Shown: positions 1-8,967, numbered from the stretch's first letter. The stretch is 64,000 nt of DNA from Arctic95D-9 sp041742015 (GCA_041742015.1 JBGSJM010000216.1:1-64000); one strand, 5' to 3'. A program made the numbers and translations. Notes: generated by a model from the sequence alone, not told the origin.

Positions 1-50
1 GAGAATCTGGGTGATTTTTTTCATCCAAAAAACACAAACTCAATCTTTGA

Positions 51-1055
51 TCAGGTTTTTTTTACGGTGTTGGGTAAATTTAGATTTTGGTGAGGAACCT
101 CGGCGAGGAGATCCGCAACCACTCCAGCGTTGTTTTTCCCATCGATTCTTGCGTTATATTCCAGGATGATGCGATGCTGCAGGACCGGTGTTGCTACTGC
201 TGCAACATCTTCGAAGCTGGCGTTGATCCGACCGTGCATCAAAGCCCTCGCTTTGGCGGCGGAAGCCATGCTCAATGCCGCCCGGGGGCTGGCTCCGAAT
301 TTAATTAATTCAGCCACCTTCGACTGGCCCTTGTGGGTGCCATCCACCACACGGGCGATGTAGTTGGCCACCACATCAGGAAGATAGATCTGGCGCACTG
401 CGCTGGTGATCGCTGCCAGGGCTGAATGATCCAGAACCACCTCGGCGGTCGGTTCGACCCCGAGTTCTCGATTTTTTACAATCCTCTCAAGCGTACTCGC
501 GTTGTTTCGCGGCACTTCCAATTTAAAGAGAAAGCGATCCAGCTGAGCTTCCGGCAGTGGATAGGTGCCTTCCAGTTCGATGGGGTTCTGGGTGGCAAGA
601 ACGAAGAAAGGATTGGGTAACTCATGGGTTTCCCCAAGCACGGTGACCCGCCTCTCTTGCATCGCTTCCAGAATCGCGGATTGGGTTTTGGGAGAAGCCC
701 GGTTGATTTCATCTGCCAGGACCAGATTGGCAAACAGCGGCCCCTCCTGAAAAACAAACTGCCTTCCGGTGGCGGTTTCCTGAAGGATAGGATTTCCGGT
801 GATGTCTCCAGGCAGCAAATCGGGAGTAAACTGAATTCTCTTATTCTTAAGCTGCAGCGTTTTGGCGAGTCCCTTGACCAGTTCGGTTTTGCCCAGCCCC
901 GGCAGCCCCTCCAGCAGAATGTGTCCACGCGCTAGCAAGCCAGTTACCACCAAATCAATGAGGACTTCCTGACCAAAAATAACCTGGTTGAGGGCCGAAG
1001 TTAGTTTTCGGACCGCTTCGGCATGAATCGCAATTTCCTTTTCATCTAGAGGCAT
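51..1055 (-). CDS. MoxR-family AAA+ ATPase
   Basis: A 334-residue AAA+ ATPase of the MoxR type, a family that acts as a chaperone-like remodeller in the cytoplasm, often for von Willebrand factor A proteins. Visible motifs are Walker A GLPGLGKTE (residues 50-58), Walker B LVLADEINRA (111-120), the sensor-1 stretch ATQNP near 154 and the arginine-finger region LPEAQLDRF (168-175). The length is normal. The start is the ATG at 1053-1055. The usual partners (DUF58, vWA membrane proteins) would lie downstream, beyond the left edge of the window, so the substrate cannot be named. Confidence 0.93.
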   Translation of the reverse strand: MPLDEKEIAIHAEAVRKLTSALNQVIFGQEVLIDLVVTGLLARGHILLEGLPGLGKTELVKGLAKTLQLKNKRIQFTPDLLPGDITGNPILQETATGRQFVFQEGPLFANLVLADEINRASPKTQSAILEAMQERRVTVLGETHELPNPFFVLATQNPIELEGTYPLPEAQLDRFLFKLEVPRNNASTLERIVKNRELGVEPTAEVVLDHSALAAITSAVRQIYLPDVVANYIARVVDGTHKGQSKVAELIKFGASPRAALSMASAAKARALMHGRINASFEDVAAVATPVLQHRIILEYNARIDGKNNAGVVADLLAEVPHQNLNLPNTVKKT

Positions 1056-1136
1056 GGCCTAATTGAACATGGTCATGTGCCTTGATGCAAAGCAAAAGAA
1101 GACGCAACTTTCTTTTATAAACGAATAGATTAAAGG

Positions 1137-1164
1137 TTGATTTTTTTGAAAAAAGGCCAATAAT
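1137..1164 (+). promoter_or_regulatory. Possible sigma-70 promoter for rpsP
   Basis: TTGATT at 1137-1142 is separated by 16 bases from AATAAT at 1159-1164, about 45 bp upstream of the rpsP start. The match is reasonable in an AT-rich stretch, but no transcription data support it. Confidence 0.3.
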
Positions 1165-1210
1165 GCCGCCCCTTCTCATTAGGAAGGCAGTAAGACGAAA
1201 GAAAACGGAG

Positions 1211-1459
1211 ATGGTTAAGATCAGATTAAGAAGAGAAGGGACCAAAAATCGTCCTTATTACAAAGTGGTTGTATGTGACAATCGCGCCCGCCGTGACGGA
1301 GACTTCATTGAGCAGGTGGGAATGTACGATCCGATGACCAAAGACGCAGTGTATTCCATTGATCTTGAGAAAGTCGACAAATGGATTGGAAATGGAGCCC
1401 AGCCGACTGACACCGTGAAAAGTTTGATCAAAAAAGCCCGCAAAGTTGCACAGGCTTAG
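1211..1459 (+). CDS. rpsP: 30S ribosomal protein S16
   Basis: An 82-residue ribosomal protein S16, a component of the small-subunit body. It starts with the family signature MVKIRLRREGTKNRPYYKV, followed by RRDGDFIEQVGMYDP. An upstream in-frame ATG at 1163 would add 16 residues of unlike sequence, so the ATG at 1211 is preferred. The next gene is khpA, as in many bacteria, but the usual rimM-trmD-rplS genes do not follow. A hairpin with a T-run lies in the gap to khpA. Confidence 0.97.
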   Translation: MVKIRLRREGTKNRPYYKVVVCDNRARRDGDFIEQVGMYDPMTKDAVYSIDLEKVDKWIGNGAQPTDTVKSLIKKARKVAQA

Positions 1460-1488
1460 GCAAACAGTCATTAACAGATTTTCATCAC

Positions 1489-1520
1489 ACCGGGTATTGC
1501 CTCGTCAATCCCGGTTTTTT
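1489..1520 (+). terminator. Hairpin plus T-run between rpsP and khpA
   Basis: ACCGGG (1489-1494) pairs with CCCGGT (1510-1515) across a 15-base loop, followed directly by a run of T to 1520. It has the form of an intrinsic terminator or attenuator 30 bases after the rpsP stop, which would partly uncouple khpA from rpsP. Confidence 0.6.
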
Positions 1521-1562
1521 GTGGTTGCGAATCGGGTCTCTGCGGATTCTATTATATCAGTT

Positions 1563-1817
1563 ATGCAGGCTGAACTCGCCATCCAGGAATATCTCGAATA
1601 TGTGATCGCTCAGTTGATCAAACATCCCGAAGACGCCGGGGTACTGCACAGCGAGCGGGGAGATCGGCACATCTATAAAATCAGGCTCCATCCAGAAGAT
1701 GCCGGTCGAGTCATCGGCAGAAATGGAAAAACCATAGGAGCCGTCCGCAGCCTGGCCATAGCCGCTGCCCAAAAATGCCAGATCCGAGTTGATATTGAAC
1801 TCGAGTCCGAGGATTAA
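1563..1817 (+). CDS. khpA: KH-domain RNA-binding protein, KhpA/YlqC type
   Basis: An 84-residue single-KH-domain protein. The RNA-binding GxxG loop is visible in GRVIGRNGKTIGAVRSL (GRNG). KhpA proteins bind RNA as dimers in the cytoplasm and are commonly encoded beside rpsP, as here. An in-frame extension back to 1446 overlaps rpsP and has no family likeness, so the ATG at 1563 (MQAELAIQEYLEYVI) is chosen. Confidence 0.9.
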   Translation: MQAELAIQEYLEYVIAQLIKHPEDAGVLHSERGDRHIYKIRLHPEDAGRVIGRNGKTIGAVRSLAIAAAQKCQIRVDIELESED

Positions 1818-2067
1818 AACACTCTTCTTTTTGACCGATCAGACGAAAATCCACTTCAGGATTGGCAGCCCTAATCAAGATCTCTTCCGCCAAGAAACTA
1901 TTTAAAGAATTGATTGACATTTCTTGATTATCGTCTTTGATTAATTTTAAGACCCTCCGATGAGGATCAAATTGTTTCAAATAAATCGCTGATACGACCG
2001 TGAGTGCTAATGGGTAAACGGTTGATTTCTGCCGAAATAAGTGATACCTAACTCTGCTCGACTGACC

Positions 2068-2991
2068 ATGAAAATTTTTGCTATCAAAACTTCGCTGATT
2101 TTAGGGCTGGCGATCTCGATGTTATCTGTCACACAGAGTAAGGCCGAAGGGCTTTTCGGGCGGAAGAAAAAATCCGAAACACCAATCAACGCGGATTTGT
2201 TCCCCGAAGCCACCCAGCCGAGACACTTGACCTCATCTTCACCCTCTGCTCCTTCTGAAAGCACGATCTTTAAAGATGGCCAGCCTCAACAAGTAAAAGA
2301 GACATCTTACGTCATCAAAGATGGAATGAAGATCGAAAAAACCGAGAAGAAAAGCTCGGGATTGTTCGGCAGGAAAAAATCAGAGGAACGCGAAACTCCC
2401 AAACCTTCTCCCAGTGGAGAGGTACCCAGTTTTGACCTCGCCACCCAGCCTCCGCAGACAGAAGCGTCTGCACCCTCCAGGAAGACGGCTCCCGTTTCGG
2501 TCACTGAACCAGCGCCAATTGCTACCGCGCCCGCATTGCCAACCGGCAAAAAAGAAAGGAAATTCGGACTTCCCAATCTTACAGTTCCCTCGCTTCCCAA
2601 ATTTCGCAAAGAAGATGCCCCCATCGATACCTCCAGAGCAGAGGTATTGGTCAACAATGGGAACGGAACTCTTGTGCCCTCAGGCACAGTCACAACCGGT
2701 GATTACAAAGTTAAGCCGCAGACGGAGCCTGTAACCAAGCCAGGCCCTGTGACCCCTCCAAAGACCGAGGGAGGGTCAATTGTTTATAATTCATGGGATG
2801 ATGTAAGCGCCCGTAAGATCAGTGCCGCAGATCAAATTGTCGGTGAAATGAAATCTCAGGAGGCAGCTCATCGCCGCAAGATTGAGGAAGCCAGGCGCCT
2901 GCATGAGGAACAGATCAAGAAAGCCGAGGCCGATGCCAGGATTCGCGCTATCATGCAGGGAGCGATGGTCCCCCCACAAGGAGGGATCTAG
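2068..2991 (+). CDS. Secreted Pro/Lys-rich protein with GLFGRKK repeats, unknown function
   Basis: A 307-residue protein I do not recognise. It begins with a clear signal peptide (MKIFAIKTSLILGLAISMLS...SKA). Right after it comes GLFGRKKKSE, repeated near residue 95 as GLFGRKKSEE. The centre is Pro/Thr/Ser/Lys-rich and low in complexity. The C-terminus (about 250-300) is a charged helix with likely coiled-coil character (AAHRRKIEEARRLHEEQIKKAE). The ATG at 2068 is preferred over a GTG at 2041 because it starts the signal peptide. An envelope or periplasmic location is inferred. Confidence 0.75.
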   Translation: MKIFAIKTSLILGLAISMLSVTQSKAEGLFGRKKKSETPINADLFPEATQPRHLTSSSPSAPSESTIFKDGQPQQVKETSYVIKDGMKIEKTEKKSSGLFGRKKSEERETPKPSPSGEVPSFDLATQPPQTEASAPSRKTAPVSVTEPAPIATAPALPTGKKERKFGLPNLTVPSLPKFRKEDAPIDTSRAEVLVNNGNGTLVPSGTVTTGDYKVKPQTEPVTKPGPVTPPKTEGGSIVYNSWDDVSARKISAADQIVGEMKSQEAAHRRKIEEARRLHEEQIKKAEADARIRAIMQGAMVPPQGGI

Positions 2992-3040
2992 TTTTTTCAG
3001 TAGAGGAATCCGGGAGGATTTCTCAGCAAGCCAAGATAAA

Positions 3041-4633
3041 GTGTTTGCATCTCTTCATATTCCCCGCCCGGCTCTGCAGGCGTTGTTGATTAAAACACCG
3101 GGATTGCTCCACCAGCCTGTGGTGGTTTTGGACCAACCAAAGAAAACAACCACCTCAAAGCGGGATCAAGGCAAGTTTCGCGTGGTAGAAGTGTCCAGTG
3201 AAGCCATCGAATTCGGCATTCACCAGGGAATGACCGCAGTTCAGGCTCAGGCACGCTGTGATAATCTTTTACTCCTGAACCGGTCTCCCAAAGCTGAAGC
3301 AGCCCTGACGGAAGCCCTGTTGGAATGCGCCAGTCAGTTTACTCCAGATTTTGAAAATACCCAGAGCGGGACCTGCCTGCTCGACATCGGTGGCGTTGCG
3401 GCAGTTGAGCGGGAAGCCATCCAGATCGCTCAACAACTCCATGAACGAATCTCTGAAATGGGATATTGCCCCCAGGTAGGGGTGGCCACCAACCCCGATC
3501 TGGCACTGCTCGCAGCCCGGGCTTGCGATTTAGTTTCCAGAAGTGAATCTGGCATAATGGTCCTTCATCCAGGCGATCTAGATCGAGTTCTCCCCCCGCT
3601 TCCGGTTTCCCTGCTGAATCTCACGCCTGAAATGGTAGACCTACTTGAACTTTGGGGAATCCGGACACTGGGTGAATTCTCCCGACTTAACCGGGCTGAT
3701 TTGGTGGCGAGACTTGGGCAGGATGCGGGGAAACTCTGGGATCAGTCAACCGGAAAAGCCCGGCGACTCCTCAGGCTGTTTCGCCCAGCCGTTGATTTCT
3801 CGGCTGCAATCGATTTGGAATATGAGGAGACAACCCTCGCGCCCCTCGTTGTTTTGCTACAGCGGCTTCTGGACACCGTTGCATCGCGCCTGCAGGCCGC
3901 CTACCTCGTGGCCGCCCGGTTATCCCTCCGCCTCACCCTGGCTGATGGAAGTCTCTACCAGCGCGTTTTCCGGATTCCCGAGCCCTGTACGGATGTCGAA
4001 AAGCTTCTTGGGATCATCCAAGTCCACCTCGCAGAATTCGAAGCCCGGGCTCCAGTTACGGGAATCCTACTCCGGGCCATTCCGGCACGCCCTGGCAAAC
4101 ACCAATTTGATCTCTTTGCCGCCGGCGTAAAAGATCCCAATCGCCTCTCAGAAACGCTGGGGCGAGTTGAAGCCTTGCTGGGGAGCGAAAGATTTGGGAT
4201 ACCCCGTATGCGCCCCACCCATCGCCCGGACAGCTTTGAGATGCGACCCGTTCAACCAGGCCATTCCATCACTCTATCACTCCATAACTCCATCACTCCA
4301 ATCATGAACCGCCTCCCGATGCGCCTGTATCGCCCCCGGCGGCACGTTCAGGTCCGCAGAGGAATCCGTGAGGTTTTCCCAGCTAAGCCTCGATTAAACA
4401 GGGTACAGTCGACCATTCAACAGGGTATAATGGAGACTCAGGCAAGCCTGCGGACATTGTATCCGGTGATTTTAAAGGAAAAATTCTTGCTTGCCGGGGA
4501 CCTTTTTCCATCTCCGGTAATTGGTGGGAAAAACTCACTTATTGGCGGCGCGAAGAGTGGGACATCCAGCACGAAAATGGGAAGATCTATCGACTCGTTA
4601 AAGAGAAGGAAGATTGGTTTATCGAGGCAGTAG
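3041..4633 (+). CDS. ImuB-like Y-family polymerase homologue with frameshifted C-terminus
   Basis: A 530-residue member of the ImuB branch of Y-family polymerases, catalytically inactive partners in mutagenic repair that normally work with ImuA and DnaE2; neither is nearby. The start is taken as GTG 3041 (VFASLHIPRPALQALL), since the open frame reaching back to 2882 overlaps the previous gene. Polymerase-type active-site acidic residues are absent, as in ImuB. Conserved sequence runs to about RRHVQVRRGIREVFPAK (near 4386). After that the frame is lost. The expected ImuB tail (SGNWWEKL, then REEWD and IYRL) is encoded in another frame from about 4387 to a TAA at 4636-4638. The breakpoint coincides with a 22-bp repeat pair. 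This is either a decaying gene or a sequence error. Confidence 0.75.
   Translation: MFASLHIPRPALQALLIKTPGLLHQPVVVLDQPKKTTTSKRDQGKFRVVEVSSEAIEFGIHQGMTAVQAQARCDNLLLLNRSPKAEAALTEALLECASQFTPDFENTQSGTCLLDIGGVAAVEREAIQIAQQLHERISEMGYCPQVGVATNPDLALLAARACDLVSRSESGIMVLHPGDLDRVLPPLPVSLLNLTPEMVDLLELWGIRTLGEFSRLNRADLVARLGQDAGKLWDQSTGKARRLLRLFRPAVDFSAAIDLEYEETTLAPLVVLLQRLLDTVASRLQAAYLVAARLSLRLTLADGSLYQRVFRIPEPCTDVEKLLGIIQVHLAEFEARAPVTGILLRAIPARPGKHQFDLFAAGVKDPNRLSETLGRVEALLGSERFGIPRMRPTHRPDSFEMRPVQPGHSITLSLHNSITPIMNRLPMRLYRPRRHVQVRRGIREVFPAKPRLNRVQSTIQQGIMETQASLRTLYPVILKEKFLLAGDLFPSPVIGGKNSLIGGAKSGTSSTKMGRSIDSLKRRKIGLSRQ
4262..4306 (+). repeat. Short ATCACTCC tandem repeat inside the imuB-like gene
   Basis: Several imperfect copies of the octamer ATCACTCC lie in tandem and are translated as HSITLSLHNSITP, a low-complexity insert between conserved ImuB segments. 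A second short run of the same octamer lies at 44957-44973. Confidence 0.6.
4392..4433 (+). repeat. 22-bp-spaced GGGTAC repeat pair, copy 1 (in imuB-like gene)
   Basis: Two units, GATTAAACAGGGTACAGTC (4392-4410) and CATTCAACAGGGTATAATGG (4414-4433), have their CAGGGTA cores 22 bp apart. They lie on the coding strand of the imuB-like gene. In the open frame they read NRVQSTIQQGI. In the ancestral downstream frame they read KQGTVDHSTGY. See the matching entries near 18.3, 27.5, 35.2, 42.9 and 56.2 kb. Confidence 0.85.
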
Positions 4634-4640
4634 GATAAAA

Positions 4641-4717
4641 TGGTCGGGGTGACAGGATTCGAACCTGCGACCTCGTCGTCCCGAACGACGCGCGCTACCA
4701 AGCTGCGCTACACCCCG
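4641..4717 (-). tRNA. tRNA-Pro (anticodon CGG)
   Basis: The minus strand reads from CGGGGTG (5' acceptor, 4717) through the D-loop AGCGCAGCTTGGTAGCGC, an anticodon stem CGTCG/CGACG around loop TTCGGGA (anticodon CGG), and the T-arm CAGGTTCGAATCCTG, to acceptor CACCCCG, discriminator A and an encoded CCA at 4641-4643. It lies three bases beyond the ancestral stop of the imuB-like gene and converges on it. Confidence 0.96.
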
Positions 4718-4772
4718 AACTCTGCATGGATTTTGAAAGTAATATATTGTCTTCTCTTGTCTGATTTCAAAT

Positions 4773-6125
4773 TCAAAATTCCGATTTGGCAGCTTGAAAG
4801 AACCCGGTGGCTTTTTGAAGTGTCTCCTTCCATTCGGCCTCGGGATTGGAATCAGCAACGATTCCGGCACCTACATTAAAAACCATTTTTTTACCATCAC
4901 AGACCGCCGTGCGGATGACAATGTTAAACAGGCTCTCCCCATTAAAACCAAAGCAGCCCAGAGAGCCAGTGTAAAGCCCCCTCGGAACCACTTCCAATTC
5001 AGCGATAATTTCTTGGGCGCGCTTTTTCGGCGCACCAGTGATGCTGCCACCAGGGAAACAAGCCGCCAGCGCATCGATATGATCAACATCCACCCGGAGA
5101 AAACCTTGCACCGTGGACACCAAGTGGAAGACCTGGGCAAATCGCTCCAGCTTCAACAGCTCAGTGGCTTCGACCGTTCCAAAATCACAGATCTGTCCGA
5201 GGTCGTTGCGTTCCAAATCCGTAATCATGATCAATTCCGCAATTTCCTTGGGAGAAGTGATGAGATCATAAGCAGATTTTTCGTCCCTTTCCCGGTCCCG
5301 AAACCGCGGGCGGGTGCCTTTGATGGGGCGAGTCTCGATGCTTCGCCCGCTGATTCGCAAAAACTGCTCAGGTGAAGCAGAGAGGATGGTTTTTCCCGCG
5401 ATCATAAAGAAACCAGAAAACGGAGCCGGTGACACTTCGCGGAATTTCCGGTAAAGAGCCAGGTTCTCTACCGGAGTTCCCCTCCAATCAGCCTCAAAAC
5501 GATGAGTTAAATTCACCTGATAAATATCTCCCTTTGCGATGTAATCGATGGCCTTCGCAACCTGGGAACTATACTCGTTCTGATCCAGTGAGCCCCTAAA
5601 TTCGATGGATTGATTAAAGAACGGCAACTGTTGCAAGGCCCCGTTTTGGCAATACCGGCTCAGGGTTCCCACTTCCACCCATTGCCGGGATCTGTAGTTA
5701 TAAATGAGCATCTCGGGATACACCCCAAAATAGAATTCGCCGCAATACTCGATCCCTCCGATCAATCCGCCTAGAGGAAATCCCACATCCAGGGTCGCGG
5801 TTTCATTTTCCCTCAGCACCTTCCGCAAACACTCACGGTCCTCTAGTTTGAAAATATTTCCAGTTAAGACCCGTTCGGGAAGAGCGGCTATGATTGCGCA
5901 ACTTTGTCCAGAGGCGGGTTCAGTTTGATCTGCCGTAGAGGTATCGAGAAAAACTAGGCCGGGAAGATGAGCCAAACCTGCAACCATTTCCATTGGCGAA
6001 AAATGGGAGGATAAGGTGCGGACTTTTCGTTTCGTTGCGGATTCTAACATGGAAGAGAGGACCAAATTACCCACCATCCCCGCCTCAGCAAGTGGATGGA
6101 GCCCATTCTTAAGGAAAATAATCAC
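4773..6125 (-). CDS. pabB: Aminodeoxychorismate synthase component I
   Basis: A chorismate-binding enzyme of 450 residues if read from the GTG at 6125. In-frame ATG codons at 6077 and 6050 are equally possible starts. It converts chorismate and amide nitrogen to 4-amino-4-deoxychorismate for folate synthesis, working with a PabA glutaminase that is not seen here. The motif PIKGTRPR (near 267-274) carries the lysine typical of PabB, where TrpE has alanine. Further signatures are ITSPKEIAELIMITDLERND, GSITGAPKKRAQEII, and GAGIVADSNPEAEWKET at the C-terminus. The enzyme is cytoplasmic and complete. Confidence 0.9.
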   Translation of the reverse strand: MIIFLKNGLHPLAEAGMVGNLVLSSMLESATKRKVRTLSSHFSPMEMVAGLAHLPGLVFLDTSTADQTEPASGQSCAIIAALPERVLTGNIFKLEDRECLRKVLRENETATLDVGFPLGGLIGGIEYCGEFYFGVYPEMLIYNYRSRQWVEVGTLSRYCQNGALQQLPFFNQSIEFRGSLDQNEYSSQVAKAIDYIAKGDIYQVNLTHRFEADWRGTPVENLALYRKFREVSPAPFSGFFMIAGKTILSASPEQFLRISGRSIETRPIKGTRPRFRDRERDEKSAYDLITSPKEIAELIMITDLERNDLGQICDFGTVEATELLKLERFAQVFHLVSTVQGFLRVDVDHIDALAACFPGGSITGAPKKRAQEIIAELEVVPRGLYTGSLGCFGFNGESLFNIVIRTAVCDGKKMVFNVGAGIVADSNPEAEWKETLQKATGFFQAAKSEF

Positions 6126-6295
6126 TAAAAAGAACTTGATAAATTGAATTATTTATTGAAATGATAAATAATTATGTATATTTAAGTAATATTAGGTTTA
6201 AGTTCAGTTGTCATAGAAATTTGGTTTAGCCAAGTGACAAATGAGTTACGAATTTAAATGACAAACTCCAACTGAGAGGATAGGAACTTGCAAAG

Positions 6296-7012
6296 ATGTC
6301 GGAAATCAATTTAACAGACAACCGTGGTCGGGATGCGATCGTGAACGCTGAGAGCGTCACGATCCCGCATGAGTTCCGCTGGATGGACCGGGATCAACTA
6401 CAGGTGGTTTCCCGGAAGATTCTCCGTTCGACCGTTGAAAACGATATAGACAGACTGATCAAGGAAGTCGGCAACCTTGATATAGCTGAAGAGAAATTGA
6501 TACACCATGACCCTGAAGTTAATATAGAAACATTTGGCCGATTCCTTACAGAAACATCAAGAGCCTATACGGATCCAGATGGTGAAATCGTTCATCATCT
6601 TTCCCGCTGGGAAGTGATCTATACGCCAGACGGTCAGGTAAAGGAACGCCGTGCCCTGGATTTGGAAGAGCCGAATGTTGCGGCGGAAGTGCCTCTGACC
6701 TGGTCCGGCAAGAAGATGAAAAAAAATGAAGTATGCCGCCGTTTCGTCTTTTCAGGCAAGATGCAAATCCAGCATATTAATGGCCTTACCTTTGACTTTC
6801 TCTATCAGATGGCTAAGGAGCTGAGTGACAGTGACAGTTTGATGCTTCTTGGTGCCGGTGCGAAGGGTGGAAAACCTTTGGTTTTCCGGCGGGGTGGGTT
6901 GAGTTACCGGGGGTTTCTGGAAGGCAGGGTCGAAGGCAACCGCTACGCATTGATTCTTCACCTTTCCAATATGGAATTACGCAAACCTCGGGAACAGGAG
7001 GGAAGTAATTGA
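6296..7012 (+). CDS. Conserved-looking protein paired with the DNA ligase, unknown function
   Basis: A 238-residue soluble protein that I cannot assign to a family. It has no signal peptide or membrane segment and is acidic in its first half. A possible beta-rich C-terminal region follows (LVFRRGGLSYRGFLEGRVEGN). It lies 15 bp upstream of the ATP-dependent ligase on the same strand, so co-transcription is likely and a shared role in DNA handling is possible, but no motif shows it. The upstream region 6126-6295 is AT-rich and probably holds the promoter for this pair. Confidence 0.75.
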   Translation: MSEINLTDNRGRDAIVNAESVTIPHEFRWMDRDQLQVVSRKILRSTVENDIDRLIKEVGNLDIAEEKLIHHDPEVNIETFGRFLTETSRAYTDPDGEIVHHLSRWEVIYTPDGQVKERRALDLEEPNVAAEVPLTWSGKKMKKNEVCRRFVFSGKMQIQHINGLTFDFLYQMAKELSDSDSLMLLGAGAKGGKPLVFRRGGLSYRGFLEGRVEGNRYALILHLSNMELRKPREQEGSN

Positions 7013-7027
7013 TCCGATTTTATTACC

Positions 7028-8857
7028 ATGCTCGATAAATCAAGAGTTGATTTTAAAATAGGTGGTTATGGAGTGGCGCCAGGAGTCGCGCTTCAAGACT
7101 CGATGTGGCTTCCGCAAGTACAGGCCTATCGCCGTCATCTCGGAGCAAGGATGGTGGCCTATGACAAATCAAATGCTGCGAGGAAAATCCCAGGAGGGAA
7201 ATTCTATATCAGCCGGAAAATTGATGGCGAATTTAATGTACTTATTTATCGGGAGGGTGAGGCTCTGATCGTAAATCCGGGCGGAACGGTGCGCATCGGA
7301 CTTCCAGTTTTGAGTGAAGCGATCATCTCTCTGAAAGAAGCCGGAGTGAAATCTGCCCTGATCCCCGGCGAACTTCACGTGCATCGCAAAGACGGGAAGC
7401 GGGCCAGGGTTCACGATGTCTCTCGCTTTGCCCGCAAGCCTCAAAACCAGGAACAGGTCGACAGCCTGTGTTTTGCTCCCTTCGACATCATGGCAATCGA
7501 TGGTGTTGAATGGACCGAGGATTACACCGAAGCATGGAAATGGCTTTCCAAAACATTCGGAGGGACTGTTCGAGTCCGTCCCGTCGAAACAGAATTGGGC
7601 GAGGGTGCCAAAGCCGTCCAGAAACTCTTTGAAAAATGGGTTGAGCAGGAGGAGGGAGAGGGTGTTGTCGCTCGCAGTGATTTACAGGGCTGGTATAAAG
7701 TTAAACCCCGTCATACTCTGGATGTCTGTGTGATCGGTTTCGCCGAGGGGACGGACGACCGTGCCGGGATGCTTCATGACATGCTTCTGGGGATTTATCG
7801 GCTCGACGGAAGCGTCCAGGTTTTGGGCCGGGTTGGTGGAGGCTTTACTGATGATCAGCGTCGTGATTTCCTATCGGATCTTCGCGACATGGTGGTAGAT
7901 AGTGAATATGCCGAAATCAACTCCGACCGGGTGGCTTATGAAATGGTGCGCCCCAGTTGGGTGGTTGAAATCTCCTGTCTCGATTTGATCTCGACCACAA
8001 CTCGGGGAGCCTCAATTGATCGCATGGTTCTGGAATGGGAACCGAAGGGCGGACCGTCCGGAAAAGGAGTCTGGAAAACAGTCCGGAGACTCCCCCTGTG
8101 CAGTGTAATCTCACCGCAGTTTGTCCGGATCAGGGAAGACAAAAATCCAGGAATTGAAGGTTGCCGTTTTTCCCAGATTACCGATTTAGTAGAGATCGAA
8201 ATGGCCGAAGCCACTTCCGAAGATCTTCAGCTGCCAAAATCGATAGTCCTGAAGCGGGAAGTTAGGGTCAAAGAACTCAAAGGAAAAAAAATGGTTCGCA
8301 AACTGCTAATGTGGAAAACCAACAAAGAGGACGTCACCCGGGGAGAATTTCCCGCCTATGTGGTGCACCTGACCGACTTCAGCCCCAATCGCAAAGACCC
8401 TTTGGACCGCGAAATTCGGGTCAGCGATTCACTTCCGCAAATCGAAGAACTTTACCAAACCTTGTTCGATATATCTTTTGTAAAGGGCTGGAACAGCCCC
8501 GAAGAAAGTGCTATTGAGCCTGTCTCCAAAACAGCAACGAAAAAGCCCGCACCGAAAAAGGAAGTTCCTTTGGAGGTCAAGGAGCCCGTTGAGGTGGAAG
8601 TAGACCAACCAACTAATAATAAAATAACAAAGGCTAAAAAAGCCACAAAAAAGATAGATATGGCAACAACAAAGAAAACCGCAACGAAGAAGGCTGCACC
8701 AGTAAAAAAAGTAGCAACCAAAAAAGAAGCCCCGAAAAAAGCTGAAGCTCCTGCCAAGGCTGCTCCTGCCAAGGCTGCCACCAAAAAAGTAGCAACCAAA
8801 AAGGTGGCAACCAAAAAGGCTGCCACCAAAAAGGTTGCCACCAAAAAGAAAGCCTAA
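7028..8857 (+). CDS. ATP-dependent DNA ligase with Lys/Ala-rich histone H1-like tail
   Basis: A 609-residue ATP-dependent DNA ligase. Nucleotidyltransferase motif I is RKIDGEFN, with adenylated lysine K64. EGVVAR and WYKVKP match motifs IV and V, and an OB-like region follows to about 350. It seals nicks via enzyme-AMP. Residues from about 495 to 609 are a disordered basic tail of repeated ATKK, AAPAK and VATKK units, like histone H1 or Hc1-type nucleoid proteins, which probably binds DNA non-specifically. It is the second gene after the unknown companion. The tail's DNA (8640-8855) is internally repetitive. Confidence 0.9.
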   Translation: MLDKSRVDFKIGGYGVAPGVALQDSMWLPQVQAYRRHLGARMVAYDKSNAARKIPGGKFYISRKIDGEFNVLIYREGEALIVNPGGTVRIGLPVLSEAIISLKEAGVKSALIPGELHVHRKDGKRARVHDVSRFARKPQNQEQVDSLCFAPFDIMAIDGVEWTEDYTEAWKWLSKTFGGTVRVRPVETELGEGAKAVQKLFEKWVEQEEGEGVVARSDLQGWYKVKPRHTLDVCVIGFAEGTDDRAGMLHDMLLGIYRLDGSVQVLGRVGGGFTDDQRRDFLSDLRDMVVDSEYAEINSDRVAYEMVRPSWVVEISCLDLISTTTRGASIDRMVLEWEPKGGPSGKGVWKTVRRLPLCSVISPQFVRIREDKNPGIEGCRFSQITDLVEIEMAEATSEDLQLPKSIVLKREVRVKELKGKKMVRKLLMWKTNKEDVTRGEFPAYVVHLTDFSPNRKDPLDREIRVSDSLPQIEELYQTLFDISFVKGWNSPEESAIEPVSKTATKKPAPKKEVPLEVKEPVEVEVDQPTNNKITKAKKATKKIDMATTKKTATKKAAPVKKVATKKEAPKKAEAPAKAAPAKAATKKVATKKVATKKAATKKVATKKKA

Positions 8858-8882
8858 TCCAAACTACAATCTTCGAAATAAC

Positions 8883-8967
8883 CCGTAGTGGTAACTTGCA
8901 GTCACCGGCATGCTGGGGATTATGTCCCCGGCTCCGATGATTGAAGTTGCTACTACGGCTTTTTTTT
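8883..8967 (+). terminator. Long hairpin terminator after the ligase gene
   Basis: CCGTAGTGGTAACTT (8883-8897) pairs, with a few wobbles, with AAGTTGCTACTACGG (8944-8958), followed by eight T residues (8960-8967). The roughly 45-base interior contains a second GC-rich hairpin around GGGGATTATGTCCCC. It starts 26 bases after the ligase stop. The size is unusual for a simple terminator and may reflect a palindromic element co-opted as one. Confidence 0.65.

Noticed and set aside
2041..2067. Upstream GTG start for the 2068-2991 gene
   Set aside because: It would place nine polar residues before a clear signal peptide; the ATG at 2068 is better.
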